From Flavobacteriales bacterium (lineage in GTDB: Bacteria; Bacteroidota; Bacteroidia; Flavobacteriales_C; GCA-002722245): a stretch of 64,000 nucleotides of DNA. The translations under genes were made by a program, and so were the position numbers. Under the pieces are notes generated by a model, which saw only the letters and a list, made by a program, of their open reading frames with translations, made no database searches and was not told the DNA's origin. Below, piece by piece: positions 8,355 to 18,119 of this stretch. Location of the stretch: positions 1-64,000 of the forward strand of contig CANFBW010000009.1 of the NCBI GenBank assembly GCA_947444925.1, in the 5' to 3' direction. Within the stretch, counting starts at the first letter, position 1. Each line of letters starts with the position of its first letter.

Positions 8355-9419
8355 TTAGGCTTCTAATACTTTTTGAGTAATGAAATCACCTACTTCAGTA
8401 GTTGATTTAGCGCCCTCTTTAATTAAGTCTTCTGTAAGACAGTTTGCTGAAATTGCAGCCGCAACAGCTGTTCTGATTGCTTTTGCTTCTTCATTTAAGT
8501 TGAATGCCGACTCAATCATTAATGCAGCCGACAAAATTGTTCCAATTGGGTTTGCAATATTCTTTCCGGCTGCTTGCGGGTAAGATCCATGGATAGGTTC
8601 GTACAAGCCAACTTTATTTCCGGTAGAAGCAGAGGGCAATAAACCTATTGATCCAGTGATAACAGATGCTTCATCGGTTAAAATATCACCAAACATATTT
8701 TCAGTCAACACCACGTCGAATCTTCTTGGATTTTGAATGAGTTGCATTGCAGCATTGTCAACGAACATCATTTCCAATGTCACTTCCGGATATCCGGCAG
8801 CAAATTCTTTCACCACTTCTCTCCACAAACGGCTTGTTTCTAAAACATTTGCTTTATCCACCAACGTCACGTGTTTGCGGCGTTTCATCGCCAAGTCGAA
8901 AGCAACTTTTGTAATGCGCACAATTTCATGCTTAGAATAAGTACAGTTGTCGAAAGCAGTTTCGCCATCTGCTGACTTACCTTTTTCGCCAAAATAAATA
9001 CCACCTGTCAACTCGCGGATAACCACAAAGTCAGAACCTTCGATCACGCTTGATTTCAATGGAGACAAGTGCGCCAATGCAGGGAAATATTCAACGGGAC
9101 GAATGTTGGCAAACAGACCCAGTTCTTTTCTAATTTTAAGCAGGCCTTGTTCCGGACGAACTTTAGCATTTGGATCATTGTCGTATTTAGGATGACCAAT
9201 TGCACCAAATAAAATAGCATCGGAATTTTTACAAACCTCCAATGTTTCATCAGGCAAAGGAACACCGGTTGCATCAATGGCACAAGCACCCATCAAAACT
9301 TCTGTGTATACAAATTCATGTTTGAATTTTGTGGCAATGGCGTTCAATACTTTTATAGACTGATCAACGATTTCGGGACCGATACCGTCGCCTTTAATGA
9401 CTGCAATTTTAAACTTCAT
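8355..9419 (-). CDS. leuB: 3-isopropylmalate dehydrogenase
   Basis: Catalyses oxidative decarboxylation of 3-isopropylmalate to 2-oxoisocaproate with NAD+, the third step of leucine synthesis. Seen: N-terminal IAVIKGDGIGPEIV, the substrate segment IRRELTGG-type (VIRELTGGIYFGEKG), the lysine/aspartate signature KANVLETSRLWREV, NMFGDILTDEAS and the nucleotide-binding EPIHGSYPQAAGKNIANP. The ORF start at 9440 adds MPKLIQP; the ATG at 9419 (MKFKIAVIKGDG) matches the family and is used, giving 354 residues. It is last in the leu cluster but is separated from leuD by a terminator and has a TATATTTG box of its own. Confidence 0.97.
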   Translation of the reverse strand: MKFKIAVIKGDGIGPEIVDQSIKVLNAIATKFKHEFVYTEVLMGACAIDATGVPLPDETLEVCKNSDAILFGAIGHPKYDNDPNAKVRPEQGLLKIRKELGLFANIRPVEYFPALAHLSPLKSSVIEGSDFVVIRELTGGIYFGEKGKSADGETAFDNCTYSKHEIVRITKVAFDLAMKRRKHVTLVDKANVLETSRLWREVVKEFAAGYPEVTLEMMFVDNAAMQLIQNPRRFDVVLTENMFGDILTDEASVITGSIGLLPSASTGNKVGLYEPIHGSYPQAAGKNIANPIGTILSAALMIESAFNLNEEAKAIRTAVAAAISANCLTEDLIKEGAKSTTEVGDFITQKVLEA

Positions 9420-9437
9420 AGGTTGAATTAATTTTGG

Positions 9438-9467
9438 CAAATATAATAAAATGAATGTATGTAGAAA
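9438..9467 (-). promoter_or_regulatory. candidate promoter of leuB
   Basis: Minus-strand TATATTTG at 9438-9445 (fits TAnnTTTG) with TTTC 18 bases upstream at 9464-9467 in the place of the -33 TTTG. It lies between the leuD terminator and the leuB ATG at 9419. Confidence 0.4.
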
Positions 9468-9490
9468 CTCTTGCGTTTTGAAGTGAAAGC

Positions 9491-9524
9491 AAAAAATCCC
9501 TCTGAAATTCAGAGGGATTTTTTT
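9491..9524 (-). terminator. terminator between leuD and leuB
   Basis: Inverted repeat ATCCCTCTGAA / TTCAGAGGGAT with an A-tract on one side and a T-tract on the other, so it can work in both directions. On the minus strand it overlaps the last codon of leuD and ends in TTTTTT, meaning that leuACD transcription is probably stopped or attenuated before leuB. Confidence 0.85.
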
Positions 9525-10113
9525 ATGCTAAAACTCTTTTTTGCTCGTATTCCTTTATTTTGTCTTTAATGCTCAAGAGGTAGTCGATATTATCGAAACC
9601 ATTGATCATACATACTTTTTTGTAAGCATTGATTTCAAAATTTTCGCTTTCTCCGCTCGCAGTAATTTGAATGAACTGGTTTTCAAGATCCACCTTAATT
9701 TCAGACTTTGGATCTGCTTCGATCGCATTAAACATCTTTTGTAAAAACATTGCGCTCACAGTGATAGGTAATAAACCATTGTTCAGCGCATTGTTTTTAA
9801 AAATGTCGGCAAAGAATGAAGAAACCACTACTTTAAAACCATAATCATGAATGGCCCAAGCAGCGTGTTCACGACTTGATCCGCAGCCGAAGTTTTTACC
9901 GGCCACTAAAATTTTGCCGCTGTATTTAGCGTCATTCAGCACGAAGTCTTTAGGCGTATTGTCGCCATTGTATCTCCAGTCTCTGAATAAATTTTCGCCA
10001 AAACCATCACGTGTTGTCGCTTTTAAAAAACGCGCCGGAATGATTTGATCGGTGTCTATATTTTCTACAGATACGGGTACTGCAGTGCTGATTAAAGATT
10101 GAAATTTTTCCAT
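9523..10113 (-). CDS. leuD: 3-isopropylmalate dehydratase small subunit
   Basis: 196 residues. Forms the swivel domain of isopropylmalate isomerase with LeuC; converts 2- to 3-isopropylmalate. Motifs seen are [13 protein letters not shown] near the N-terminus, [17 protein letters not shown], and the buried [18 protein letters not shown]. Length is normal for the family. It is 11 bases downstream of leuC on the same strand and is followed by a terminator. Confidence 0.97.
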   Translation of the reverse strand: MEKFQSLISTAVPVSVENIDTDQIIPARFLKATTRDGFGENLFRDWRYNGDNTPKDFVLNDAKYSGKILVAGKNFGCGSSREHAAWAIHDYGFKVVVSSFFADIFKNNALNNGLLPITVSAMFLQKMFNAIEADPKSEIKVDLENQFIQITASGESENFEINAYKKVCMINGFDNIDYLLSIKDKIKEYEQKRVLA

Positions 10114-10124
10114 GCTTTTATAAA

Positions 10125-11528
10125 CTAAATTAATTCTCTAACATCTGTTAAGTATCCATTGATTGCTGTGGCCGCCGCAGTAGCAGGACTCGCTAATAAA
10201 GTGCGTGCACCAGGGCCCTGACGTCCTTCAAAATTTCTATTTGATGTCGACACGCAATATTCTCCTGCAGGAACTTTATCGTCGTTCATAGCCAAACAGG
10301 CAGAGCAGCCTGGTTGGCGAATTTCAAAACCTGCCGCTTCCAGCACTTTGTCAATGCCTTCCGCGTAAATTTGTTTTTCTACTTGTTTTGATCCAGGAAC
10401 AATATATGCTTTTACATTGGCTGCTTTTTGTCGGCCTTTCACTACTTCGGCAACGATTCTGAAATCTTCAATGCGCGCATTGGTGCAACTTCCTACGAAA
10501 ACATAATTGATGGCTTTGCCCAATAATTTTTGTCCTGATTCCAAGCCCATGTATTCTAGCGCTTTGTTGAACGATTCTCTTTCTTTAACATCGTCGATGT
10601 CACTTGCGGAAGGTACATTTTCATTGATTTTGATACCCATTCCTGGATTGGTTCCATAAGTAATCATTGGCGCAATATCTGCTGCATCATAAGTATATTC
10701 AGCATCAAAAACAGCTTCCGCATCACTATACAATTCTTTCCATTCAGCCACTGCAGCATCAAATTCAGTACCTTTTGGAGCAAACTTTTTGCCATTAACA
10801 TAGTTGAAGGTTGTTTCATCGGGTGCAATCAATCCGCCCCGAGCGCCCATTTCAATGCTCATATTGCAAATGGTCATGCGTGCTTCCATACTCAAGCTAG
10901 TAATCGCTGAACCTGCGAACTCAATGAAATACCCCGTTCCGCCACCTGCTGTCAATTTAGCGATGCAGTATAAAATAATGTCTTTTGAATGAACGCCTTT
11001 TTTTAAGTCGCCATCAATGTTGATGCGCATTCTCATAGGCTTGTTTTGCAACAAACATTGTGTCGCTAAAACTTGTTCTACTTCGCTTGTACCGATGCCA
11101 AAAGCGATGCAACCGAAAGCACCGTGGGTGGAAGTGTGACTGTCGCCACAGACCATCGTCATTCCCGGACGTGTAATTCCCAATTCGGGTCCGATCACGT
11201 GCACAATACCTTGGTAAGGATGGTTGAGTCCGTACAATTCCACACCAAATTCAGCACAGTTGCTGATCAATTGATCCACTTGTTTTCGTGATAAATCGTT
11301 CTGAATTGGCAAATGCTGATTTTCAGTAGGTACGTTGTGGTCGGCAGTAGCCACTACTTGTTTGGTGTTGAATACAGGAATACCTCTTTTTCTAAGTCCT
11401 TCAAAAGCCTGTGGTGAAGTAACTTCGTGAATGTAATGGATATCGATGTAAAATACTTCGGGTCCATCGGGTATGGTAGTGACAACGTGTTTGTCCCAAA
11501 TTTTATCGAATAAGGTTTTTCCAGACAT
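10125..11528 (-). CDS. leuC: 3-isopropylmalate dehydratase large subunit
   Basis: 467 residues, normal length. Aconitase-family [4Fe-4S] enzyme of leucine synthesis that works with LeuD. Seen: the start [14 protein letters not shown], the substrate-binding [14 protein letters not shown], the cluster ligands [12 protein letters not shown] and [10 protein letters not shown], and [22 protein letters not shown] at the C-terminal end. It is 42 bases downstream of leuA, in the order leuA-leuC-leuD. Confidence 0.97.
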   Translation of the reverse strand: MSGKTLFDKIWDKHVVTTIPDGPEVFYIDIHYIHEVTSPQAFEGLRKRGIPVFNTKQVVATADHNVPTENQHLPIQNDLSRKQVDQLISNCAEFGVELYGLNHPYQGIVHVIGPELGITRPGMTMVCGDSHTSTHGAFGCIAFGIGTSEVEQVLATQCLLQNKPMRMRINIDGDLKKGVHSKDIILYCIAKLTAGGGTGYFIEFAGSAITSLSMEARMTICNMSIEMGARGGLIAPDETTFNYVNGKKFAPKGTEFDAAVAEWKELYSDAEAVFDAEYTYDAADIAPMITYGTNPGMGIKINENVPSASDIDDVKERESFNKALEYMGLESGQKLLGKAINYVFVGSCTNARIEDFRIVAEVVKGRQKAANVKAYIVPGSKQVEKQIYAEGIDKVLEAAGFEIRQPGCSACLAMNDDKVPAGEYCVSTSNRNFEGRQGPGARTLLASPATAAATAINGYLTDVRELI

Positions 11529-11570
11529 ATAAATAAGTGCTTTGTTTTTAATTAATAGTAGAGTAGAGGC

Positions 11571-12713
11571 TTAGCTTTTTAAAATAGCTAACAAATCCTC
11601 GTCGCTTACCGTTTTTTGTTTGTCGGCAACTTTGATGAATTTCGCGTAAATCACATTTAATTCATCTTTGGTAACGTTGTATCCCAGTAATTTTGCTTTG
11701 TAGGCAACGGCTGCTCTTCCGCTTCTGGCGGTAAGTGTAATGGTGCTTTGATCAACACCAACATCCAAAGGATTCATGATTTCGTAATTTTCGCGGTGTT
11801 TGATTACGCCGTCTTGGTGAATGCCTGACGAGTGGGCGAAGGCATTGTCACCGATAATGGCTTTGTTTGCCTGAACAGGCATTTTCATGATGTCAGCAAC
11901 CATGCGACTGGTTTTTGCCAAAAGTTTTGTATTGATATTGGTGTCGTAGCCCAAATGGCTGTGTTGTTTCAAAATCATCACCACTTCTTCTAATGCAGTA
12001 TTTCCAGCGCGTTCTCCAATTCCGTTGATAGTGCATTCAACCTGACGCGCACCATTGAAAACACCGCTGACCGAGTTGGCTGTTGATAAACCTAAGTCGT
12101 CGTGGCAATGCGTTGAAACGGTACATTTTTCAATGCCTTTGACGTTTTCCATCAAGAACTTAATTTTCTCACCATACTGTTGCGGCAAGCAATAGCCAGT
12201 GGTATCAGGAATGTTCAACACAGTTGCGCCAGCATTGACGACCGCTTGAATCACTTTGGCTAAAAAAACATTGTCGGTTCTTCCTGCGTCTTCGGCATAA
12301 AACTCAACATCTTCCACAAAGGTTTTTGCGTACTTAACGCAAAAAACTGCTTTCTCTAACAATTGATCCTCTGTCAAACGCAACTTGTGCACACGGTGCA
12401 TTTCTGAAGTAGCGATGCCGGTATGAATTCTACCTCTTTTTGCAAAAGCAATAGATTCTCCTGCTACTTTAATGTCTTGTTCTACGGCTCTAGATAACGC
12501 GCAAATGGTTGCGTTTTTAATCGCTTTTGAAATTTGAACTACTGATTCAAAATCGCCTGGACTAGAAACAGGAAAACCAGCTTCAATGATATCAACACCT
12601 AATTCCTCTAATTGTAGTGCAATAATGATTTTTTCTTCAGTATTTAATTTGCAGCCTGGCACTTGCTCGCCGTCGCGTAATGTAGTGTCAAAAATGTCAA
12701 CTTTCTTTGTCAT
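11571..12713 (-). CDS. leuA: 2-isopropylmalate synthase, short form without regulatory domain
   Basis: Condenses acetyl-CoA with 2-oxoisovalerate, the first committed step to leucine. Seen: [13 protein letters not shown], the metal-binding [30 protein letters not shown] and [10 protein letters not shown]. The 380-residue length covers the TIM barrel and linker only; the C-terminal LeuA dimer domain (about 120 residues, leucine feedback site in long forms) is absent and the stop is clean, so this is a short-type enzyme rather than a truncation by frameshift. First gene of leuACD. A TAGTTTTG box at 12754-12761 (minus) lies about 40 bases upstream. Citramalate or homocitrate synthase activity is less likely given the operon. 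Confidence 0.93.
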   Translation of the reverse strand: MTKKVDIFDTTLRDGEQVPGCKLNTEEKIIIALQLEELGVDIIEAGFPVSSPGDFESVVQISKAIKNATICALSRAVEQDIKVAGESIAFAKRGRIHTGIATSEMHRVHKLRLTEDQLLEKAVFCVKYAKTFVEDVEFYAEDAGRTDNVFLAKVIQAVVNAGATVLNIPDTTGYCLPQQYGEKIKFLMENVKGIEKCTVSTHCHDDLGLSTANSVSGVFNGARQVECTINGIGERAGNTALEEVVMILKQHSHLGYDTNINTKLLAKTSRMVADIMKMPVQANKAIIGDNAFAHSSGIHQDGVIKHRENYEIMNPLDVGVDQSTITLTARSGRAAVAYKAKLLGYNVTKDELNVIYAKFIKVADKQKTVSDEDLLAILKS

Positions 12714-12753
12714 ATTGAATTTGGTAATCTAGGTTATAGTCGATCTAGCGTTT

Positions 12754-12761
12754 CAAAACTA
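12754..12761 (-). promoter_or_regulatory. candidate -7 box upstream of leuA
   Basis: Minus-strand TAGTTTTG fits TAnnTTTG and is 40 bases before the leuA ATG. No clear -33 TTTG at the proper spacing, so only weak support. Confidence 0.25.
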
Positions 12762-12886
12762 TACAATTGTTATTTTGTTCTGAAAAATTCCTCGATTCAT
12801 ATTCTTCTATTTAATTACGTTCAAAGTTTTTTGTATATTCGAAATAATTAAACAATAATTTGATATACAGAATATTGCGTTTTTAA

Positions 12887-12894
12887 TATTTTTG
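12887..12894 (+). promoter_or_regulatory. candidate -7 box upstream of the 12906 gene
   Basis: TATTTTTG fits TAnnTTTG; a TTTG at 12859-12862 is 24 bases upstream, longer than usual. It is only 11 bases from the ATG, so the mRNA leader would be very short. Confidence 0.25.
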
Positions 12895-12905
12895 ATTATT
12901 ATACT

Positions 12906-14480
12906 ATGTCTATAAAGAATTCAGACCAATTGTTTCAATTGATCAAGACCTTAACTAAGGGAGAGAAAAGGCATTTTAAATTAGTGGTAACTCGTCATAA
13001 AGGTGGTGAAAACGCTAAGTTTTTAAAGCTTTTCGACCTGGTCGACAGCATGCCCAATTATAACGAAGAAAAAATTCTAGACAAGGAAAAGAGTATTAGT
13101 CCCGCACAATTACCTAACCTCAAGCAACACTTGTACAAGCAAGTGATGCAGAGCTTACGCATGCTGCACGCGTCCAATGACATAGATTTGAAAATCAGAG
13201 AGCAAATTGACTATGCTAGTATTTTATACAACAAATGCCTTTACCAGCAAAGTGCCAAGGTGCTAGAAAAGGCAAAGGAAATGGCGAAAAAGTTTGGTAA
13301 AACCGTACTCTTACTGGATATTCATGAAATTGAAAAGAAGCTGGTCACTAAGTTTGTGCGCAGAAATATTCAGAATAGGGTAGAAGAGTTAATACCCGAA
13401 GGAGAGCGCCTTCAATCACAGTTGAACAACATCAATACTTTCTCGAATTTATCAATGAAACTCTATGCGTTCTACTTAAAAATAGGTTTTATACGTAACA
13501 GCAAAGACTTTGAATTAGCCAATAGTTTTTTGTATTCAACACTACCTGTTTTTCAAGAAGCACTTTTGTCAACAGAAGAAAAAATACATTTATTTGACTC
13601 CTTGGTGGGTTACTACTTTTTTACGCAGGACTACAATAGAGGCTATGATTACGCTAAAAAATGGGTGGCTCTTTTTGATGAAAATCCGAGTTTGATCATT
13701 TCTAAATTAGAGATGTACATCAAAGGCGTGAATAGCTTGCTGAAATCGCAATCTAAACTAAGCTTGTTCAATGATTTCTTGGATACAAATCGCAAATTCG
13801 AAGAAGTGAAAAACTTGCCAGATATTTTCATTCCTGACAATATAAGTATTCAACTATTTAAATACTCTTCAAAACACAAAATTGAGTGTTATTTTATGTT
13901 GGGTGAATTTGACAAAGGCGCTTTAGAAGTAGACAAAATAGCAATTGACTTAGAATACTTTAAAGAAAAACTCAATCAATACGACTTACTGCTGTTTTAT
14001 TACAAATTTGCTTGTATGTATTTTGGCAACGACCAATACAAAGAAGCAGTGCACTACCTCAACGAAATAATCAACACCAAAGACGTTGATTTACGTGCCG
14101 ACATCCTAAGTTTCGCCAGAATATTGAATTTAATTTCGCACTACGAATTAAAAAACAATGACTTGGTCGACTATTATGTGAAGTCAACCTATCGTTTTTT
14201 AAGCAAGAAGGAAGACTTGCATTTGTTTCAAACCCGCATTATTCGCTTTTTGAAAAAACTCAATGTTGTGCGCACCGACAAAGAACTGCGCACCGCCTTC
14301 AAAGATTTGCGCGACCAACTGGCGCCACTGACAGGTAATTCCTATGAAAAAAGAGCCTTTATGTATTTCGACATCATTTCCTGGTTAGAGTCTAAAATTT
14401 ACAACAAACCTGTGCGGGAGATTATTCAATCAAAAGTTTTAAAAAGAGCCGTAGATCAGAATGCAAAACAATATGAATAG
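12906..14480 (+). CDS. conserved helical protein of unknown function
   Basis: 524 residues, no signal peptide and no membrane segment, so cytoplasmic. The first 60 residues are basic (IKTLTKGEKRHFKL), and the rest is a long run of amphipathic helices with TPR-like spacing (for example QSAKVLEKAKEMAKKFGK, GYDYAKKWVALF, ECYFMLGEFDKGALEVDKI, YKEAVHYLNEIINTKDV), which suggests an alpha-solenoid. Proteins like it occur as hypotheticals in Bacteroidota, but no function is known to me. Divergent from leuA with a 192-base gap; nothing ties it to leucine synthesis. Confidence 0.8.
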   Translation: MSIKNSDQLFQLIKTLTKGEKRHFKLVVTRHKGGENAKFLKLFDLVDSMPNYNEEKILDKEKSISPAQLPNLKQHLYKQVMQSLRMLHASNDIDLKIREQIDYASILYNKCLYQQSAKVLEKAKEMAKKFGKTVLLLDIHEIEKKLVTKFVRRNIQNRVEELIPEGERLQSQLNNINTFSNLSMKLYAFYLKIGFIRNSKDFELANSFLYSTLPVFQEALLSTEEKIHLFDSLVGYYFFTQDYNRGYDYAKKWVALFDENPSLIISKLEMYIKGVNSLLKSQSKLSLFNDFLDTNRKFEEVKNLPDIFIPDNISIQLFKYSSKHKIECYFMLGEFDKGALEVDKIAIDLEYFKEKLNQYDLLLFYYKFACMYFGNDQYKEAVHYLNEIINTKDVDLRADILSFARILNLISHYELKNNDLVDYYVKSTYRFLSKKEDLHLFQTRIIRFLKKLNVVRTDKELRTAFKDLRDQLAPLTGNSYEKRAFMYFDIISWLESKIYNKPVREIIQSKVLKRAVDQNAKQYE

Positions 14481-14545
14481 ATTTTGCGAACCATTTTAAT
14501 TTGCGCTCGTTAAAGAAGGACGACGCATTTACTAAAACAGAATTT

Positions 14546-14668
14546 ATGATCTATCTTATTTCATCGCTTATTGCAGTCTCTATTTTGATGAGCATCGTTG
14601 CGCTTCGGAACAAAAAGAAAGTTCAGCCGATTTTACTATTAGTAAAAAAGAACAACATCCACCGGTGA
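14546..14668 (+). CDS. possible 40-residue membrane peptide
   Basis: Below the ORF-track cutoff. ATG-start frame of 41 codons coding a hydrophobic stretch (MIYLISSLIAVSILMSIVAL) followed by a basic tail (RNKKK). One membrane helix with positive cytoplasmic end would be expected. No ribosome-binding site is seen, and no relative is recognised, so it may be chance. Confidence 0.3.
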   Translation: MIYLISSLIAVSILMSIVALRNKKKVQPILLLVKKNNIHR

Positions 14669-14722
14669 TGTAAACACAAATAGAACTCTGGAACGGAAAA
14701 CATACATTTAAAAACAAATGCT

Positions 14723-15211
14723 ATGAAAAAAAGTACGACCTTATTATCCGCCCTTTTCTTTGCTGCAATCAGCATCAATGCTCAAAATAAGAGCACAAGC
14801 AACAATGAAATAAAAAATAACTCAAGTACTTTAACAGCGTCTTCTGATGAGGGTGCAGGCAGCGGATCAGGCGGCAGCAGCGCTAGTACCAAGTTGTCGC
14901 AAACTGAAATCGCGCCCTGTGCGGCAATGAACTCTATTGAATTCAGCAGTACGCTGTCTGCGCTGGAGTCAAAAAATTTTTCAGATTCGAAGATGGAGCT
15001 TGCGAAACAGCTGGCAAATAACAATTGTTTTTCAACCGATCAAGTGTATCAGTTGATGAAACTTTTTGCGTCGGAAGATCAAAAAGTGGAACTCGCGAAA
15101 TACTGCTATATGAAAACAACAGATCAAAAGAATTACTATCAGCTAAACGATGGATTTGCTTACAAAGGCAGCATTGACGAACTAAGCGCATACATCAAAG
15201 CAAAAAACTAA
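14723..15211 (+). CDS. secreted DUF4476-domain protein
   Basis: 162 residues. Signal peptide (MKKSTTLLSALFFAAISINAQ, cleavage probably after NAQ), then a low-complexity Ser/Gly/Asn linker (residues ~22-56), then a domain with PCAAMNSIEF, FSDSKMELAKQLANNNCFSTDQVYQLMKLF and KVELAKYCYMKTTDQKNYYQLNDGF, which matches the DUF4476 pattern of repeated helices around a Cys pair. Probably periplasmic or surface-located; the role of the domain is unknown. It is followed directly by a very strong terminator, so it is a single-gene or last-gene unit. Confidence 0.85.
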   Translation: MKKSTTLLSALFFAAISINAQNKSTSNNEIKNNSSTLTASSDEGAGSGSGGSSASTKLSQTEIAPCAAMNSIEFSSTLSALESKNFSDSKMELAKQLANNNCFSTDQVYQLMKLFASEDQKVELAKYCYMKTTDQKNYYQLNDGFAYKGSIDELSAYIKAKN

Positions 15212-15215
15212 AATG

Positions 15216-15264
15216 TACAGCAAAAAAAAACGCCTTGAATTTCAAGGCGTTTTTTTTTGCTGTA
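15216..15264 (+). terminator. 24-bp perfect-stem terminator
   Basis: TACAGC, nine A, CGCCTTGAA then the exact reverse complement with nine T and GCTGTA. It begins five bases after the DUF4476 stop codon and can function on both strands. Confidence 0.9.
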
Positions 15265-15870
15265 TTCAGGAATTCATCCCTCACATGAAAGTAAATATTT
15301 TGAATATCCTATTAAGGAATTTCAACTTTTAAGCATTTTTGATGAAGATTAGATTGAATAAGAGAATTTGTGCCCATATAAAAAATACAAAATGATCATT
15401 CTTTTACACGGGAAAATATATTTTACAAAGCCATTTACGATTTTATTGTAAGTCAAAAACAAATGCATGGCGATAGTATGACTACTGATCAGCTAAGTAT
15501 CATAAATCGACTCATCAGGCTAGGTGAAATAGAGTAGCGCTTGTTTTATGGCTTCTAAAGCTTTTTTTACTGATTTAAAGCTGTTTATATTTGCTCTACA
15601 GAACGAGCTTTTTCTCACAATACCTCTTTTTAGGTATTGTATCCCCCAGGTTTGAGAAATACATTTGCTCCGTACTTAAAATACTGTGTTATGACTTCTA
15701 TGTAAAAAAACGGATCAAGCTTTGCTCTCCGTCAGTTTAGAGAGGCTTGTGGTTTCAAAGAGAAAAATTGACGTAAAAGCATAACAAGGGAACACTTAGA
15801 AAAACTGTTCTATGCACTAATCAAGACTTTTCTTATTCATATTTATTCGAATCTAAAATTAAATAAAACA
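15265..15870. other. 606-base gap without an intact gene
   Basis: AT-rich. It holds an open frame that looks like the end of a protein (15382-15537, listed separately) and a 9-bp perfect hairpin ACAATACCT/AGGTATTGT at 15617-15640 with a CTTTTT loop. No tRNA, no CRISPR repeats, and no clear Fur-like palindrome upstream of the iron-uptake operon. Confidence 0.6.
15382..15537 (+). pseudogene. possible gene remnant (C-terminal 51 codons)
   Basis: The frame opens right after a TAA and has no good start, yet reads as a protein-like sequence (NDHSFTRENIFYKAIYDFIV, then TTDQLSIINRLIRLGEIE and a TAG). Amphipathic helix spacing and amino-acid composition look coding. No family recognised. It could also be chance in AT-rich DNA. 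Confidence 0.3.
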
Positions 15871-17031
15871 ATGCGAACGATACTATCACTAAATATTTCA
15901 AAAACTTTTTTTGTAGGAGCCTTGGTTTTGACTGCTTTGGCAACTTCATGTACTAAAGATCCAATTATATGTGATACATGCGGTATTGCCCCCTCTTATG
16001 ATATTCCTGCAACGTATGTTTTCACAAGAAGCGATTCTTCTTCTGTGGATTATGCTGGCCAAACGAATAGAATCATGCAATTGGTGGAGTTGAATGCTAA
16101 ATTAAAAACAGGTGATGCCGGACAAAAATTGGATGCTCAGGTGTTAAAAGATATGTTTGCCAACGCGGGAGGCAATGGTGGTGGTGCTTTTACTTTCACG
16201 TCTACTCGTCAGTTGAAAGACAAATGTTTTTCTTTGGACGCGTCGATATATGCGGCTTTGTATGATTCTGTGGCCCTTGCAAGCGACAGTGGTGCAGTGG
16301 GCGCTTTGGCGGCAAACGGTAAAGCGGGTTTAATTAAAAGAAGCAGCGGATCAACTATTTTGATTGATAAAAATGGATTTGAGTATACACAGGTCAACCA
16401 AAAAGGCCTGATGGGCGCAGTTTTTTTGTACCAGATTTTCAACTCGTATTTATCAGAAGCTAAAATTGGTGATGCGGTAGACAACACTACTTTGGTAGCC
16501 GGAAAAAATTATACTGCCATGGAGCATGCGGCAGATGAGGCTTTTGGATATTTTGGTGCTCCCATCGATTTTTCGTCCAACTATACAGGTACGGGCACAC
16601 CTCGTTACTGGGCAAGCTACAGTAAAGAAATGGATGCTGTTACAGGGTGCAGCGACAGAATCATGAAAGCATTTAGAACCATGAGAGCTGCCATCAGCAA
16701 TAAAGACATGACGGTTAAAAATGCCCAACGTGAAATTTTGTATGTCGAGTTGGATAAATTAGTGGCGTCGTGCATCATTCATTATGCTAACGCTGTTTTG
16801 AAGGAAACCAATCCTGGCAATAAGTTTCACGCGATGTCTGAAATGTACGGATTTATGCAAGCTTTGAAATACAATACGGTGGAGAAAAGAAAAATTACTA
16901 ATTCAGAACTGACTGTTCTTTTTGGATACTTGGGAACTAATCTTTGGAATGTTACGGAACAAGGGTTGACCAATCTTAAGAATGATTTGGCAACACGTTA
17001 CGGACTGGAATCAATTAAAAGCACATTGTAA
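15871..17031 (+). CDS. DUF4856-domain lipoprotein (iron-uptake operon)
   Basis: 386 residues. SPII signal ending in ATSC followed by TKDP. The motifs YDIPATYVF, VEYxGQTxR-like VDYAGQTNRI, and a C-terminal helical half with TAMEHAADEAFGYFG and YWASYSKEMD fit DUF4856, an all-helical lipoprotein family that in Bacteroidota is usually next to imelysin genes. It is first in a four-gene unit; two bases separate its stop from the imelysin ATG. A role in periplasmic or outer-surface iron binding is inferred from context only. Confidence 0.85.
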   Translation: MRTILSLNISKTFFVGALVLTALATSCTKDPIICDTCGIAPSYDIPATYVFTRSDSSSVDYAGQTNRIMQLVELNAKLKTGDAGQKLDAQVLKDMFANAGGNGGGAFTFTSTRQLKDKCFSLDASIYAALYDSVALASDSGAVGALAANGKAGLIKRSSGSTILIDKNGFEYTQVNQKGLMGAVFLYQIFNSYLSEAKIGDAVDNTTLVAGKNYTAMEHAADEAFGYFGAPIDFSSNYTGTGTPRYWASYSKEMDAVTGCSDRIMKAFRTMRAAISNKDMTVKNAQREILYVELDKLVASCIIHYANAVLKETNPGNKFHAMSEMYGFMQALKYNTVEKRKITNSELTVLFGYLGTNLWNVTEQGLTNLKNDLATRYGLESIKSTL

Positions 17032-17033
17032 TC

Positions 17034-18119
17034 ATGAACTTCAGAATACTCGGCATCATATCTGTGCTTTTATTTTCATCTTCCTGCACAGACAAGCAAA
17101 AAGCAGCAGAGAAAACTTTTGATTTAAAAGGAATGTTGGAAAACGTTGGAAACAATATTATCGTTCCTTCTTACCAAAGTTTTCAAAGTACTGTAAATAT
17201 TCTGAGTACTGCTGTTGATACCTTCGTGGCTAATCCTACGACGCAGCATTTGCTGGATACGAGAGCGGCATTTAAAAGTGCTTATATCAGCTGGCAAAAA
17301 TGCGATGTTTTTGATTTTGGTCCGGCGATGGATCATTCTCTGCGCGCTAATTTCAACGTGTATCCTGCTGATACTTCAAAAATAACCAGCAATGTTGGTT
17401 CAGGTTCAATAAATATGGATCTTTTGGATAACTCTGCTGCTAAAGGTTTTCCGGCCATTGATTTTTTACTGTATGGCGAAAATAAAACCGATGCGTATAT
17501 ATTGTCTCTTTATATGACCGATGCTAAAGCGAACAACAGAAAACAGTATTTAAAGGCTTTAGTGAGTGCTATAAGAACCAAAACTGATGCAGTAGTGGGT
17601 GCGTGGAGCGCTTACAAATCCGTTTTCAATTCTAGTTTAGGTTATAGCGTTGGAAGCTCTTCGGGTTTGCTGGTGAATGCCATGAATGAATATTATGAAA
17701 GATATTTGCGCGATGGAAAAGTAGGTATTCCGGTGGGCATACGCTCTTTGGGAATTGCCTTGCCAAAACAAACGGAAGCATATTACGGTGGATTTTCATC
17801 AGAATTATTGAATGCAAGTATTCAGTCTTTTTACCTTCTTTATTTAGGAAAGCATGGATCTACCAATGGCTTAGGTTTGGATGATCACTTGGGGGCATAC
17901 GATGGCGCAAGTATTGACCAAACTTTACAAAGTTATCTTACGGATGCTTCTGCGGCTTGCGCTACCTTGAGCGATCCTTTGTCGCAAACTATTACCAACA
18001 ATCAGTCTTCAGTAGAAGCTGTATATTATAAATTGCAAAAAGTTATCATCCCTTTTAAAGTAGATATGCCTTCAAAACTAGGCATATTAATTTCTTATCA
18101 GGATAACGACGGCGATTGA
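17034..18119 (+). CDS. imelysin-family (peptidase M75-like) lipoprotein
   Basis: 361 residues. SPII signal ending SSSC. Two helical repeats typical of imelysin-like proteins: the N-terminal one has YISWQKCDVFDFGP, and the GFPAIDFLLYG motif replaces the GxHxxE found in some members; the C-terminal one has GIPVGIRSLG and YYGGFSSELL. Family members are surface or periplasmic iron-binding proteins and not proven peptidases. It shares one base with the downstream gene (TGATG), so translation is coupled. Confidence 0.9.
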   Translation: MNFRILGIISVLLFSSSCTDKQKAAEKTFDLKGMLENVGNNIIVPSYQSFQSTVNILSTAVDTFVANPTTQHLLDTRAAFKSAYISWQKCDVFDFGPAMDHSLRANFNVYPADTSKITSNVGSGSINMDLLDNSAAKGFPAIDFLLYGENKTDAYILSLYMTDAKANNRKQYLKALVSAIRTKTDAVVGAWSAYKSVFNSSLGYSVGSSSGLLVNAMNEYYERYLRDGKVGIPVGIRSLGIALPKQTEAYYGGFSSELLNASIQSFYLLYLGKHGSTNGLGLDDHLGAYDGASIDQTLQSYLTDASAACATLSDPLSQTITNNQSSVEAVYYKLQKVIIPFKVDMPSKLGILISYQDNDGD

